DNA from: Chitinophagaceae bacterium IBVUCB2
Lineage (GTDB): Bacteria > Bacteroidota > Bacteroidia > Chitinophagales > Chitinophagaceae
Length of the DNA stretch: 64,000 nucleotides
Reading direction: 5' to 3'
Assembly: GCA_002127295.1 (NCBI GenBank)
Contig: NFUV01000002.1
Coordinates: 434,001-498,000 of the forward strand
A program made the position numbers and the translations under genes. Numbering within the stretch: the first letter of the stretch is position 1; every line of letters begins with the position of its first letter. Below are positions 40,159 through 49,835 of this stretch, piece after piece. The notes below the pieces were generated by a model. It made no database searches. It was given only the letters and a program-made list of their open reading frames with translations, and was not told the DNA's origin.

Positions 40159-41358
40159 ATGAAAAAAATATACATTGTGATGGCCTGTATTATCGGGGCG
40201 ATAGTGTTGATACAAGCCTGCTCAAAATTACAGCCCGCTGCACCGGCTGATGATGAACTATTAGATGGGCCTGTGGCAGGGCTTACATACGAACAAAACA
40301 GGCAGTTTTTAGCTGGCGATGTTGCTTTTAATGATGAGATATTTACCACTCAAACGGGGCTCGGTTCCATCTTTGTAGCCTCAAGTTGTGGGAGTTGCCA
40401 TGCTGGCGATGGTAAAGGTCACCCGTTCACCACCCTTACAAGATTTGGTCAGGTAGATAGCACAGGTAATAACTTTCTTCACTTAGGCGGACCGCAACTA
40501 CAAAACAGGGCCTTGCCCGGTTTTACTCCGGAGCAAATACCAACAGGTGCAACTTTTTCAAAATTTACACCACCTGCCAATACAGGATTAGGTTTTTTAG
40601 AGTTTGTTACAGATGCCTCAATACTTGCAATGGCAGACCCCGCAGATGCTGATGGTGATGGCATTTCAGGTGTACCAAATTGGAATCATGTACCCAATTT
40701 TGTTACCATCCCTTCTAACGCCATTCCACAAAATGGTAAATACATTCATCGGTTTGGAAAGAAGGCGGCAGCTTTTAATTTATTGCATCAAACTGTTAAC
40801 GCCTATAATCAGGATATGGGAATTACCTCAACTTTTTTTCCGAAAGATGTTTATTCAGGATTAGATATAGACCCGGAAGTTTCCAATCAAACTGTGCAGA
40901 ACGTTGTATTTTATTTGCAAACACTAAAAACACCTGTTCAGCGTAATCCGGAAGATGCAGAAGTGATACAAGGAAAGAACATCTTTATACAAGCAGGTTG
41001 CGAAAGTTGCCATAAGCAAACTTTGCAAACAGGGTTTTCTCCTATTGCTGCATTATCAAACAAAACATTTCATCCATACACAGATATGCTTTTGCATGAT
41101 ATGGGTTCCGCCTTAGATGATGGCTATACAGAAGGCAGTGCGAAAACTTTTGAATGGCGTACCCCGCCATTATGGGGCCTGGGCTTGTCACCCAATTCAC
41201 AGGGCGGACAGTATTTCCTAATGCATGACGGAAGAGCAAGAACTATAGAAGATGCCATACAATTGCATGGTGGAGAAGCCTCACAAAGTAAAAATAAATT
41301 CAACCAGTTATCAAATGCAGATAGAAATGCGCTGCTCAAATTTTTAAAATCTTTATAG
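40159..41358 (+). CDS. Di-haem oxidoreductase (DHOR/thiol oxidoreductase family)
   Basis: 399 aa. Lipobox IQAC near residue 21; haem sites SSCGSCHAGDG near 75 and AGCESCHKQ near 285. Other family stretches are GGPQLQNRALPGF, DADGDGISGVPNW and WRTPPLWGLGLS, followed by LMHDGRARTIEDAIQLHGGE. This is the DHOR family, related to MauG/CcpA-type di-haem peroxidases; its substrate is unknown. Periplasmic. It heads an operon with a Rieske protein and a porin, likely under metal control by the divergent repressor. Confidence 0.85.
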   Translation: MKKIYIVMACIIGAIVLIQACSKLQPAAPADDELLDGPVAGLTYEQNRQFLAGDVAFNDEIFTTQTGLGSIFVASSCGSCHAGDGKGHPFTTLTRFGQVDSTGNNFLHLGGPQLQNRALPGFTPEQIPTGATFSKFTPPANTGLGFLEFVTDASILAMADPADADGDGISGVPNWNHVPNFVTIPSNAIPQNGKYIHRFGKKAAAFNLLHQTVNAYNQDMGITSTFFPKDVYSGLDIDPEVSNQTVQNVVFYLQTLKTPVQRNPEDAEVIQGKNIFIQAGCESCHKQTLQTGFSPIAALSNKTFHPYTDMLLHDMGSALDDGYTEGSAKTFEWRTPPLWGLGLSPNSQGGQYFLMHDGRARTIEDAIQLHGGEASQSKNKFNQLSNADRNALLKFLKSL

Positions 41359-41360
41359 GA

Positions 41361-41807
41361 GTGGATAGAAAGAACTTTATTAAAAGCTGCGGGTTTGCCT
41401 GTATTGGAGGCACGGCAATGGCTGCTGTATTTCAAAGTTGCACATCGGCTAAAATTTTAAGTGGTCAGATTGCCGGAGATGATTTAATTGTGCCTTTTAC
41501 CGACTTTGAAACAAGAGCAGGAAATGAAAAACATTTTAAAAAATATATAGTAGTGCAAAATGACCTTTTACAGTATCCCATTTGTGTGTACCGATTTAAT
41601 GAAAACGAATACACAGCTCTTTGGATGCGATGCACCCACCAGGGAGCAGAATTGCAGGTATTTGGAGATAAGTTACAATGCCCTGCACATGGAAGTGAGT
41701 TTAGCAGCAAGGGGGCTGTACAAAATGGCCCGGCTGATAATACACTCAGAACCTTCCCTGTTACGATTGAAAAAAACCAGCTTAAAATTTCATTGAAAGC
41801 AGTATGA
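41361..41807 (+). CDS. Rieske 2Fe-2S protein
   Basis: 148 aa from GTG 41361, which fits the two-base gap after the previous stop. Signal with a Cys near residue 27 (VFQSC), so possibly a lipoprotein. The Rieske cluster motif is split as CTHQGAEL and CPAHGSEF. Short for a bc1-type subunit, more like a stand-alone Rieske domain that passes electrons to a partner. The partner is probably the di-haem protein before it. Confidence 0.85.
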   Translation: MDRKNFIKSCGFACIGGTAMAAVFQSCTSAKILSGQIAGDDLIVPFTDFETRAGNEKHFKKYIVVQNDLLQYPICVYRFNENEYTALWMRCTHQGAELQVFGDKLQCPAHGSEFSSKGAVQNGPADNTLRTFPVTIEKNQLKISLKAV

Positions 41808-43033
41808 CGAAAACATTTTTTATTATAACTGTAATTCTCTTGTCTTGTATTAGTTTGAAGGCACAAATAGACCCTGCATTGTTAAGACGTACTCCGAAAG
41901 ACACAGTTAAGCAAACCATGAATATGGATGCAGTTTATAACAGGCCCTTTGTGGCAGTTGGTAAACTGCCGGTTTCATTAGGAGGATACATGGAGGCAAA
42001 CTGGCAGCATTTAGGTACTGATGGTATTTCAGAAGGTCATCAGTTTCAATTCAGAAGGATGACTCTATTTGTTTCTTCCACTATCGGCAAACGGTTAAAA
42101 TTTTTAAGTGAGATAGAGTTTGAAGATGGTGGTAAAGAAATAGCAATAGAATTTGCTGCACTTGATATCGAATTGCACCCATTACTTAATCTTAGAGGCG
42201 GTATGATATTAAATCCCATTGGTGCTTTTAATCAAAATCACGATGGCCCTAAATGGGAATTTACTGACAGGCCAATTTCAGCTACACAAATGTTACCAGC
42301 TACATGGAGTAATGCAGGTTTTGGTCTATATGGTAAACATTATAGTAAGGATTGGATGTTTGGATATGAAGCCTATCTTTCTGGAAACTTTGATAATTCT
42401 ATCATTGACAATTCTGAAAGCAAAACATTTCTGCCTGCGGCAAAAAATAACCCCGAACGGTTTGAAGAAATAAACAGTGGGCTTCCCTTGTTTACAGGAA
42501 AAGTAGCGGTAAGAAATAATAAAATTGGTGAGTTAGGTTTATCATATATGGGTGGTGTGTATAACAAATTTCAGGATGATGGTTTACAGTTAGATGATAA
42601 AAGACGGGTAGATGTTTTTGCAATTGATTACAATACCACAATCCCCGGGCTTAATACATTTATTACAGGTGAATGGGCATGGATAAAAGTAAATGTGCCA
42701 TCAACTTTTACTCAGCAGTATGGTAATAAGCAGCAGGGTGGCTTTGTGGATATTGTTCAACCAGTAGTAAAGAGGCGAATATTAGGATGGGATAAAGCAA
42801 CCGTAAACCTTGCCTGCCGTATTGAATATGTTGATTGGAATGTAGGTAAATTCACAAGCACAGGAACTAATATCGGTGAAAATATTTGGAGTGTCATGCC
42901 CGCTATTAGTTTCCGGCCAACGGCGCAAACGGTATTAAGATTAAATTACCGTCATCAACAACAAAAGGATATTTTGGGCAATCCACCGGCAAAAACAGGT
43001 GGCTTTAGTTTTGGAATTTCAACATACTTCTGA
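41804..43033 (+). CDS. Outer-membrane porin (OprO/OprP-like)
   Basis: 409 aa. Signal peptide ending SLKAQ (about residue 21), then alternating beta strands with QFRRMTLFVSSTIGKRLKFL and EIEFEDGGKEIAIEFAALDI, as in phosphate-selective porin-like proteins. It ends in STYF with a C-terminal Phe, as usual for barrels. It overlaps the Rieske gene by 4 bases. A specific solute cannot be told. Confidence 0.8.
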   Translation: MTKTFFIITVILLSCISLKAQIDPALLRRTPKDTVKQTMNMDAVYNRPFVAVGKLPVSLGGYMEANWQHLGTDGISEGHQFQFRRMTLFVSSTIGKRLKFLSEIEFEDGGKEIAIEFAALDIELHPLLNLRGGMILNPIGAFNQNHDGPKWEFTDRPISATQMLPATWSNAGFGLYGKHYSKDWMFGYEAYLSGNFDNSIIDNSESKTFLPAAKNNPERFEEINSGLPLFTGKVAVRNNKIGELGLSYMGGVYNKFQDDGLQLDDKRRVDVFAIDYNTTIPGLNTFITGEWAWIKVNVPSTFTQQYGNKQQGGFVDIVQPVVKRRILGWDKATVNLACRIEYVDWNVGKFTSTGTNIGENIWSVMPAISFRPTAQTVLRLNYRHQQQKDILGNPPAKTGGFSFGISTYF

Positions 43034-43098
43034 TTGACTCTTAAAGTATTGCATCTTTGCAACCAAGTAGCAAACTTCCCCCTTTCAGATTTTGTTTC

Positions 43099-43106
43099 TA
43101 TATTTG
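43099..43106 (+). promoter_or_regulatory. -7 box of the RND efflux operon
   Basis: TATATTTG fits TAnnTTTG and lies 6 bases before ATG 43113. No clear -33 TTTG is present at the right distance, so the promoter may need an activator. Confidence 0.45.
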
Positions 43107-43112
43107 CATCCA

Positions 43113-43430
43113 ATGAAATTTTTTGTCTTCATACTAAGTTTTGCAATGCTCTATATGTCTTGTCTCCCCTGTGGCGACATTCAGGATTGTAATGTAAAGA
43201 CAGAAGCAAAAATTTCAGCTACTGATAATCACCAGCAACACAACCACGATGCAGAAACCTGTACCCCTTTCTGTACTTGTTCCTGTTGTGCTGCTTCAGC
43301 ATTTTCTTCCCCTTTTTCAAAAGCACAGGCTACTTATGTTGCTTTTCAATCAGCCAAGCATCTTCTCTACGATGTAGCCTTTAATTCAGAAGTATTCTCT
43401 TCCATCTGGCAACCGCCTCAAATATCTTAA
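43113..43430 (+). CDS. DUF6660 family small exported protein
   Basis: 105 aa from ATG 43113, preferred over a TTG at 43092 that would lie in the promoter. Signal peptide (1-20), then a Cys/His-rich part: CLPCGDIQDC, NHQQHNHDAE and CTPFCTCSCCAAS. Members of this family stand at the head of Bacteroidota CusA/CzcA operons and probably bind the exported metal in the periplasm. Confidence 0.75.
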   Translation: MKFFVFILSFAMLYMSCLPCGDIQDCNVKTEAKISATDNHQQHNHDAETCTPFCTCSCCAASAFSSPFSKAQATYVAFQSAKHLLYDVAFNSEVFSSIWQPPQIS

Positions 43431-43506
43431 TTACTCCCTTTATTGAATTTGCTGCATAGCCATGTAATGGCATGTATTGCATTAGTCATTATTAACCATT
43501 GCAAAA

Positions 43507-43653
43507 ATGGTGACTATCAAAAAGTCCAAAAAGGCAAAACTGCCTTTTGGATTACGAGTAATTAAAATCATTGTTATAGCACTGTTTTGTGCCATCCTTT
43601 TAGCAGCTATTGCAGAAAGGATAATCCACTTCTACAGGCATGTAACCAAATAG
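43507..43653 (+). CDS. Small single-pass membrane protein
   Basis: 48 aa. Basic N-terminus (MVTIKKSKKAKLPFG), one membrane helix (about residues 19-38, IIVIALFCAILLAAIA), and a short tail ERIIHFYRHVTK. It fits the gap between the DUF6660 gene and the RND gene with 7 bases left before the RND start. It could be a small subunit or regulator of the pump, as YajC- or KdpF-like peptides are elsewhere; unproven. Confidence 0.5.
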   Translation: MVTIKKSKKAKLPFGLRVIKIIVIALFCAILLAAIAERIIHFYRHVTK

Positions 43654-43660
43654 AAAAGAC

Positions 43661-46600
43661 ATGTTGAACAAAATCATTCATTTCAGTATACACCATAAAC
43701 TTGTCATCGGGTTAATGACACTGGCACTCATTATTTGGGGTGCATGGAGTGCCGCCAAACTTCCCCTAGATGCAGTACCGGATATTACTAATAACCAGGT
43801 GCAGATTATTACACTTACCCCAACACTCGCTGCACAGGAAACAGAACAGTTGGTTACTTATCCCATTGAGCAAAGCCTTGCTAACCTGCCAGATTTGGAA
43901 GAAATGCGGTCCATTTCAAGGTTTGGCTTATCAGTAATCACCGTTGTTTTTCACGATGATATTGATATTTATTTTGCCCGTCAGTTAATCAATGAAAAAC
44001 TGAAAGAAGCCGAAGAAAAAATTCCAAAAGGTATTGGTACTCCCGAATTGGCCCCGGTTAGTACCGGTTTAGGAGAAATATATCAATATGTAATTCATCC
44101 GAAGAAAGGGGCAGAAAATAAATATTCTGCAATGGACTTGCGTACGATGCAAGACTGGATTGTAGCCCGTCAGTTGTATGGCACAAAAGGCGTTGCGGAA
44201 GTAAACAGCTTTGGCGGTTTATTAAAGCAATATGAAGTAGCCGTTAATCCTTACCGTCTTAAAGGGATGAATGTAACCATTGCTGAAATATTTTCTGCTT
44301 TGGAAAAGAATAATGAAAATACTGGCGGTGCATACATTGATAAAAAACCCAATGCCTATTTCATCCGTGGTGTCGGCTTATTGGGTTCAATGGATGATAT
44401 AAATAATACTGTAATTAAGAAGGTAAATGACATTCCGATATTAATAAGGGATGTGGCTGAAGTAAAATTGGGGAATGCAGTTCGTTACGGTTCAGTAACC
44501 TTTAACGGGGAAAAAGAAGTAGTTGGTGGTATTGTAATGATGCTGAAAGGTGCTAACAGTGCAGCTGTGGTAGAAAGGGTAAAAGCAAAAATGGAAATCA
44601 TTAAAAAAGCAATACCTGATGATGTGGAAATAGAAGCTTATGCAGACAGAACAAGTTTGGTAAACCGTGCCGTAGGGACAGTTAAAACAAACCTTATTGA
44701 AGGGGCTTTAATTGTATTACTTGTACTGATATTGTTTTTAGGTAATCTCCGGGCAGGTTTAATCGTAGCATCGGCTATTCCGCTTTCTATGCTGTTTGCT
44801 TTGGGTATGATGAATGTGTTTGGCGTAAGTGCCAATCTGATGAGTTTAGGTGCAATTGATTTTGGATTGATTGTAGATGGAGCTGTAATTATTGTGGAAG
44901 CAACACTGCATTTTTTGGTAGTAAAGCATGTGGCAGGGAAGCTTACGCAAAAACAAATGGATGAAGCCGTAGAGGGCAGCGCAAAAAAAATGATGAGTTC
45001 AGCAGCCTTCGGACAAATTATTATTTTAATTGTGTACCTGCCTATACTTTCCTTACAGGGTATTGAAGGAAAAATGTTCCGTCCAATGGCTCAAACGGTT
45101 GGGTTTGCCATATTAGGAGCATTGATACTTTCACTTACTTATATTCCGATGATGTCGGCTTTATTTCTTTCCAAAAAAGTTTCGCACAAGAAAAATATTG
45201 CTGATAAAATGATGGATTTATTTCAACGGGGCTATGCACCGTTGATACGTTGGGCTATTAAAATGAAATATGCAGTAGTGAGCGGTGCTGTTGCACTCTT
45301 AGCTGTTGCACTATTTTTCTTTGGCAGAATGGGTGGAGAATTTATTCCGCAGTTACAGGAAGGTGATTATGCTTTTCACTGCATATTGCCACAGGGAACT
45401 TCATTAACGCAAAGTGTGGAAACATCCATGCAGGCAAGCCGCATCATCAAATCCTTTCCTGAAGTGGAGATGGTGGTAGGGAAAACAGGAAGTGCGGAAG
45501 TACCAACCGACCCTATGCCACCAGAAGCATCCGACCTCATCATTAAACTGAAACCAAAAAGTCAATGGACAACTACAAAGGATTATACTAAACTGGCTGA
45601 AATGATGATTGAAAAATTAGAGGTAATCCCAGGTGTTTTCTTTGAAGCATCGCAGCCCATTCAAATGCGGTTTAATGAACTGATGACAGGTGTGCGGCAG
45701 GATGTGGCAATTAAAATATTTGGAGAAAATATTGATACCCTGGCTATACTTGCCCCACAAGTTGCCAGAATAGTGCAATCAGTAAAAGGTGCAACAGAAC
45801 CACAGGTAGAAAGAACCACTGGCTTACCACAAATCACTATTCAATACGACAGGGCAAAGATTGCAGGTTACGGATTGAATATTGAAGACATAAACCATAC
45901 TATCAGTACAGCCTTTGCAGGTGAAGCAGCGGGAGTGATTTTTGAAAATGAACGAAAGTTTGATTTAGTGGTAAGACTCGATAGTGCCAGTCGTACATCT
46001 ATTGATGATGTCAGCAATTTATTTGTGGCAACTACAGACGGGAATCAGATTCCATTATCACAGGTAGCAACCGTTTCTTTTAAAGAAGGTCCTGCACAAA
46101 TTAGCCGTGAAGAAGGTAAACGTAGAATAGTGGTTGGCTTTAATGTGAAAGACCGTGATGTAGCCAGTGTGGTTAAGGAGATTCAGGAAAAACTAAATGT
46201 TGCTAAAATTCTGCCAACAGGATATTACTATACTTACGGCGGCACATTTGAAAATTTACAGGAAGCTTCTGCAAGATTAAAAATTGCAGTGCCGGTGGCA
46301 CTGGCATTGATTTTCCTTTTACTCTACTTCACCTTCGGTTCAATGAAAGAAGCTGCACTTATTTTTACTGCTATCCCAATGAGTGCAATAGGTGGTGTGT
46401 TTGCTCTGCTGCTTAGAGGAATGCCTTTCAGTATTTCCGCAGGTGTGGGCTTTATTGCATTGTTTGGAGTAGCAGTGTTAAATGGTATTGTTTTAATCAG
46501 CACCTTTAATCAGTTAGAAAAAGACGGTATTAAAGACATTATACAAAGAGTAATAGAAGGTACAAAAATCCGTCTGCGGCCTGTATTAATGACTGCTATG

Positions 46601-47980
46601 GTAGCATCATTAGGTTTTATACCAATGGCTTTATCAAGTGGCGCAGGTGCAGAAGTGCAAAAGCCATTGGCAACAGTTGTAATTGGCGGTTTGATAACAG
46701 CAACTTTCCTTACACTGGTAGTATTGCCTTTGCTCTATATCATTTTTTCATCTAAAAGAAAACCCAAAATGAAACCTGTAACAACAGTAATAGCAGGTAT
46801 TGTTTTATTGTGTTTGTCAAACAATGTGCAGGCACAGCAACCATCTGCAAAAAGAGTAAGCATTACAGAAGCTATTACTTTGGCAAAAAGCAACCTGCAA
46901 TACGAAATAAATAACCAGCAGATAAGTAAAGGTCAGGCACAAATAAAAACAGCAACTGCTTTACCAAAGACAGGTGTATTTGCAGAAAATGAAGATTTCA
47001 GGCCAAGCGATAATAAAGGCATTTTAAAAATTGGCCTATCACAAAGCGTAGCATGGCCAGGTTTATACAAAGCACAAAAAAATCTGTATGGCGAACAGTT
47101 GAAGTATTACCAGGCAAATACAGCCGCTATTGAAATTGAAATTAAAAGAGAAGTAAGGACTGTTTACTACCAGCTTTGGTATTTACAGGACAAACAGCAA
47201 TTATATCATCGCTTAGATAGTATTTACAAATCATTAAGCAATGCAGCCATCCTTAAAGTAAAAACTGGCGACAGTCCGGGATTAGACAGCATTGCAGCCA
47301 ATGTAAGAATGAGTGAGCTACAGGCATTGTTAATTCAAATGAGTAATGAAATTCAGATACAACAGCAGTCGTTGCTGCAATTAGTTAATACCAACGAACT
47401 GATGCTGCCGGTAATGATGCCACTGGAAAAATTATCAATGCCGGGAATTGCAAATGATAGTATTCACCCCGTACTGGCATTGCAATCGCAAACAGTCAAT
47501 ATTGCCAATGCAGGAATTGGAGTAATAAAGAATGAAAATAAACCTGAGTTTGCAGGTCGTTTCTTTAGTCAGCGATTGTGGGGGGCAAAAGACCCGTTTA
47601 CTGGCTTTTCTGTATCAGCAGCATTTCCATTATTTGGTGCAAATGCTTACCGCAATAAAGTAAAAGTGGCTCAGGCTGATATGGCTGTGCAGCAAAAGCA
47701 ATACGACTATGATAAACAGCTTTTAACTACCCGGCAATTGCAAATGCAGCAGGAAGTAGGTAAGAACAAAAGCATGTTGTCTTTTTATGAAACAACCGGT
47801 TTGCGGCAGGCTGATGAAATAATTAAAGCAGCATCATTGGCTTACCGTGCCGGTGAAATAAGTTTTGCTGAACTATCACAATTTTTAACACAAGCCATTG
47901 AGATTCAAAAAAACTATTTAGAAAATCTGAATGAATACAATCAGTCAGTGATTCAGTATTACTATTACATCAATCAATAA
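43661..47980 (+). CDS. czcA: CzcA-like heavy-metal RND pump fused to TolC-type outer-membrane channel
   Basis: 1439 aa. Residues 1 to about 1030 are an HME-RND transporter with twelve membrane helices. The helix 4 motif DFGLIVDGAVIIVEA has the two Asp of the divalent-cation (Zn/Co/Cd) class rather than the CusA type. From about residue 1037 (MKPVTTVIAG) a signal-like hydrophobic segment ending NVQAQ starts a CzcC/TolC-like domain with long coiled-coil helices (about 400 residues). The stop is followed after 11 bases by the adaptor gene. Such fusions are known in Bacteroidota. The internal signal must send the last part through the inner membrane. Confidence 0.88.
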   Translation: MLNKIIHFSIHHKLVIGLMTLALIIWGAWSAAKLPLDAVPDITNNQVQIITLTPTLAAQETEQLVTYPIEQSLANLPDLEEMRSISRFGLSVITVVFHDDIDIYFARQLINEKLKEAEEKIPKGIGTPELAPVSTGLGEIYQYVIHPKKGAENKYSAMDLRTMQDWIVARQLYGTKGVAEVNSFGGLLKQYEVAVNPYRLKGMNVTIAEIFSALEKNNENTGGAYIDKKPNAYFIRGVGLLGSMDDINNTVIKKVNDIPILIRDVAEVKLGNAVRYGSVTFNGEKEVVGGIVMMLKGANSAAVVERVKAKMEIIKKAIPDDVEIEAYADRTSLVNRAVGTVKTNLIEGALIVLLVLILFLGNLRAGLIVASAIPLSMLFALGMMNVFGVSANLMSLGAIDFGLIVDGAVIIVEATLHFLVVKHVAGKLTQKQMDEAVEGSAKKMMSSAAFGQIIILIVYLPILSLQGIEGKMFRPMAQTVGFAILGALILSLTYIPMMSALFLSKKVSHKKNIADKMMDLFQRGYAPLIRWAIKMKYAVVSGAVALLAVALFFFGRMGGEFIPQLQEGDYAFHCILPQGTSLTQSVETSMQASRIIKSFPEVEMVVGKTGSAEVPTDPMPPEASDLIIKLKPKSQWTTTKDYTKLAEMMIEKLEVIPGVFFEASQPIQMRFNELMTGVRQDVAIKIFGENIDTLAILAPQVARIVQSVKGATEPQVERTTGLPQITIQYDRAKIAGYGLNIEDINHTISTAFAGEAAGVIFENERKFDLVVRLDSASRTSIDDVSNLFVATTDGNQIPLSQVATVSFKEGPAQISREEGKRRIVVGFNVKDRDVASVVKEIQEKLNVAKILPTGYYYTYGGTFENLQEASARLKIAVPVALALIFLLLYFTFGSMKEAALIFTAIPMSAIGGVFALLLRGMPFSISAGVGFIALFGVAVLNGIVLISTFNQLEKDGIKDIIQRVIEGTKIRLRPVLMTAMVASLGFIPMALSSGAGAEVQKPLATVVIGGLITATFLTLVVLPLLYIIFSSKRKPKMKPVTTVIAGIVLLCLSNNVQAQQPSAKRVSITEAITLAKSNLQYEINNQQISKGQAQIKTATALPKTGVFAENEDFRPSDNKGILKIGLSQSVAWPGLYKAQKNLYGEQLKYYQANTAAIEIEIKREVRTVYYQLWYLQDKQQLYHRLDSIYKSLSNAAILKVKTGDSPGLDSIAANVRMSELQALLIQMSNEIQIQQQSLLQLVNTNELMLPVMMPLEKLSMPGIANDSIHPVLALQSQTVNIANAGIGVIKNENKPEFAGRFFSQRLWGAKDPFTGFSVSAAFPLFGANAYRNKVKVAQADMAVQQKQYDYDKQLLTTRQLQMQQEVGKNKSMLSFYETTGLRQADEIIKAASLAYRAGEISFAELSQFLTQAIEIQKNYLENLNEYNQSVIQYYYYINQ

Positions 47981-47991
47981 AATATATAACG

Positions 47992-49251
47992 ATGAAGAAG
48001 TTTTTAATAATAGCAATCATTCTCACAAGTCTTGTATCCGTTACTTCCTGCGGTAGTAAAGGCAATGCTGAAGCAGCCAAACCCGAAGAAGAAGGGCATA
48101 CAGACGAACATGAAAACAAAAACACTGCTACGCTGACAGAGGAACAGATTAAAAGCATTGGCGTTGAATTAGGAGTTATTGAAGACAAACAACTAACAGC
48201 GGCACTCAAAACAAATGGAGTGTTGAAAGTACCTAATCAAAACAAAGCCAGTGTAAACTCTATTTACAGCGGAGTAATAAAATCTTTATCTGTACAACCT
48301 GGTAATGTTGTAAGAAAAGGACAGGTGATAGCCACCGTTGCCAACCCTGAATTTATACAAGTGCAAAGTGATTACCTGAGTGTGAATGGTAAAATTATAA
48401 TGGCTGAATTAGAAGTAAAACGTCAAAAAGAACTGAATGCAGGAAATGCAGGAGCTTTAAAAAATTTACAGGCAGCAGAGACAGAATTAAGAACATTGCG
48501 AACACTAAAATCAACATTGCAGCAGCAAATACAGTTGATGGGTATTAATCCTGCAAGGCTATCCAGTGGAAAACTGATTTCAGTACTTGCCATCACAAGC
48601 CCTATCAGTGGCGTAGTAAGTAATGTAATGGTAAAAATGGGCAGTTATGTAGATGTAAGTACAGCGGTTGCTGAAATTGTTGACAACAGCCAATTGCACC
48701 TTGATTTGTTTGTATATGAAAAAGATTTACCAAAACTGAAAAATAACCAGCTAATACATTTCACCCTTACCAACAATCCGGGTAAAGAATATGATGCTCA
48801 GATTTTTTCTTTGGGCTCATCTTTTGAAGGGGAGAGTAAAGCTGTTACCGTACATGCTATGGTACAGGGTGATAAAACAGGATTAATAGACGGTATGAAT
48901 ATTACTGCCGCTATCAGTTTGGAAAAAGCAACCGTACCGGCTGTGCCAACAGAAGCCATAATAACTATAGCCGGACAAGATTATATCTTTATGCTTACAG
49001 ATAAACATGCTGAAGATGAACATACTGCCGGTAGTAAAGACAGTATTAAACATGATGCTAAGGAGGAACCGGAACATGAGGAAGAAAAAGGACTGACCTT
49101 TGAAATAATACCTGTTGCCAAAGGCACTACTGATGTTGGCTACACAGAAATAACCTTACTCAAAGAAATTCCCAAGGGTGCAAAGATTGTTGTGAAAGGT
49201 GCATTTTTTGTATTGGCAAAAATGACTAATACAGGAGGGCATGAACATTAA
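47992..49251 (+). CDS. czcB: RND efflux periplasmic adaptor (CzcB/CusB-like lipoprotein)
   Basis: 419 aa. Lipobox VTSC near residue 20; a His/Glu-rich start (EEEGHTDEHENKN); lipoyl-like halves with VNSIYSGVIKSLSVQPGNVV and ITSPISGVVSNVMVKMGSYV around a coiled coil; then beta-barrel domains. Near the C-terminus is a second His/Glu stretch (DKHAEDEHTAGSKDS, EEPEHEEEK). The protein links the pump to the channel in the periplasm. Histidine loops probably capture metal. Confidence 0.88.
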   Translation: MKKFLIIAIILTSLVSVTSCGSKGNAEAAKPEEEGHTDEHENKNTATLTEEQIKSIGVELGVIEDKQLTAALKTNGVLKVPNQNKASVNSIYSGVIKSLSVQPGNVVRKGQVIATVANPEFIQVQSDYLSVNGKIIMAELEVKRQKELNAGNAGALKNLQAAETELRTLRTLKSTLQQQIQLMGINPARLSSGKLISVLAITSPISGVVSNVMVKMGSYVDVSTAVAEIVDNSQLHLDLFVYEKDLPKLKNNQLIHFTLTNNPGKEYDAQIFSLGSSFEGESKAVTVHAMVQGDKTGLIDGMNITAAISLEKATVPAVPTEAIITIAGQDYIFMLTDKHAEDEHTAGSKDSIKHDAKEEPEHEEEKGLTFEIIPVAKGTTDVGYTEITLLKEIPKGAKIVVKGAFFVLAKMTNTGGHEH

Positions 49252-49262
49252 AAAAATAAATA

Positions 49263-49634
49263 ATGAGCATACATACAACTGTGCCAGAAGAATTAAAACC
49301 ATTTTATCAACATGAATTAATCGAATACCGTAATGCCTTTTATAAAAAGCATTACCAGGTTAGTTGGCGGCATTTGGAAAGGGCGCATATTTTAGGACAG
49401 CCCTATCCTTATGAGCATACTGCTGTCCATTGGAAAATGTTTTGTTTTGGCATTAAAGTAAAAAATTTTAAAGAAGTAATTGGCCAGATACCGAGGCTAT
49501 TAGTAGGCGGCATAAAATCGTTTGTTGGTCATATTCCTGTCGGAAATACAGGTGGTGCCAATGTGCCACCATTGAAACCAATGGAAATACCTGAAGACCT
49601 TGCGGTAATTATTAACAATACTAAAGCTAAGTAG
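49263..49634 (+). CDS. DUF3703 family protein
   Basis: 123 aa, soluble. The signature is WRHLERAHILGQPYPYEHTAV followed by HWKMFCFGIK and QIPRLLVGG. The many His in the middle hint at metal contact. DUF3703 genes commonly accompany czc-type loci; function unknown. It is the last gene before the terminator at 49773. Confidence 0.8.
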   Translation: MSIHTTVPEELKPFYQHELIEYRNAFYKKHYQVSWRHLERAHILGQPYPYEHTAVHWKMFCFGIKVKNFKEVIGQIPRLLVGGIKSFVGHIPVGNTGGANVPPLKPMEIPEDLAVIINNTKAK

Positions 49635-49666
49635 TATGTATTTTTACACTCATAAAATTACTAAAA

Positions 49667-49750
49667 ATGAAACTCAACAGAACATATTGTTGGAAATGTG
49701 TAGTGATGCTTGCTTCAATTTTAGGAATGGCGCAGGTATTTATGGCATAA
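49667..49750 (+). CDS. Possible 27-residue peptide
   Basis: ATG 49667 to TAA 49748 encodes a short peptide with two Cys (YCWKC) and a hydrophobic second half (VVMLASILGMAQVFMA). It lies between the DUF3703 gene and the terminator, so it would be in the efflux mRNA. It could be chance. Confidence 0.2.
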   Translation: MKLNRTYCWKCVVMLASILGMAQVFMA

Positions 49751-49772
49751 AACATTACAGCTATTTAATATG

Positions 49773-49810
49773 AAAGTTGCGGAACAAATGCTTCCGCAAC
49801 TTTTTTTATT
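49773..49810 (+). terminator. Strong Rho-independent terminator of the RND operon
   Basis: A perfect 12-base stem, AAAGTTGCGGAA-CAAATGC-TTCCGCAACTTT, followed by further T residues. It ends the 43113-49634 transcript. It also shows that an in-frame ATG at 49770, inside the hairpin, is not the start of the next gene. Confidence 0.88.
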
Positions 49811-49835
49811 TTATGAACTTAGTTTAATTAAGTTA

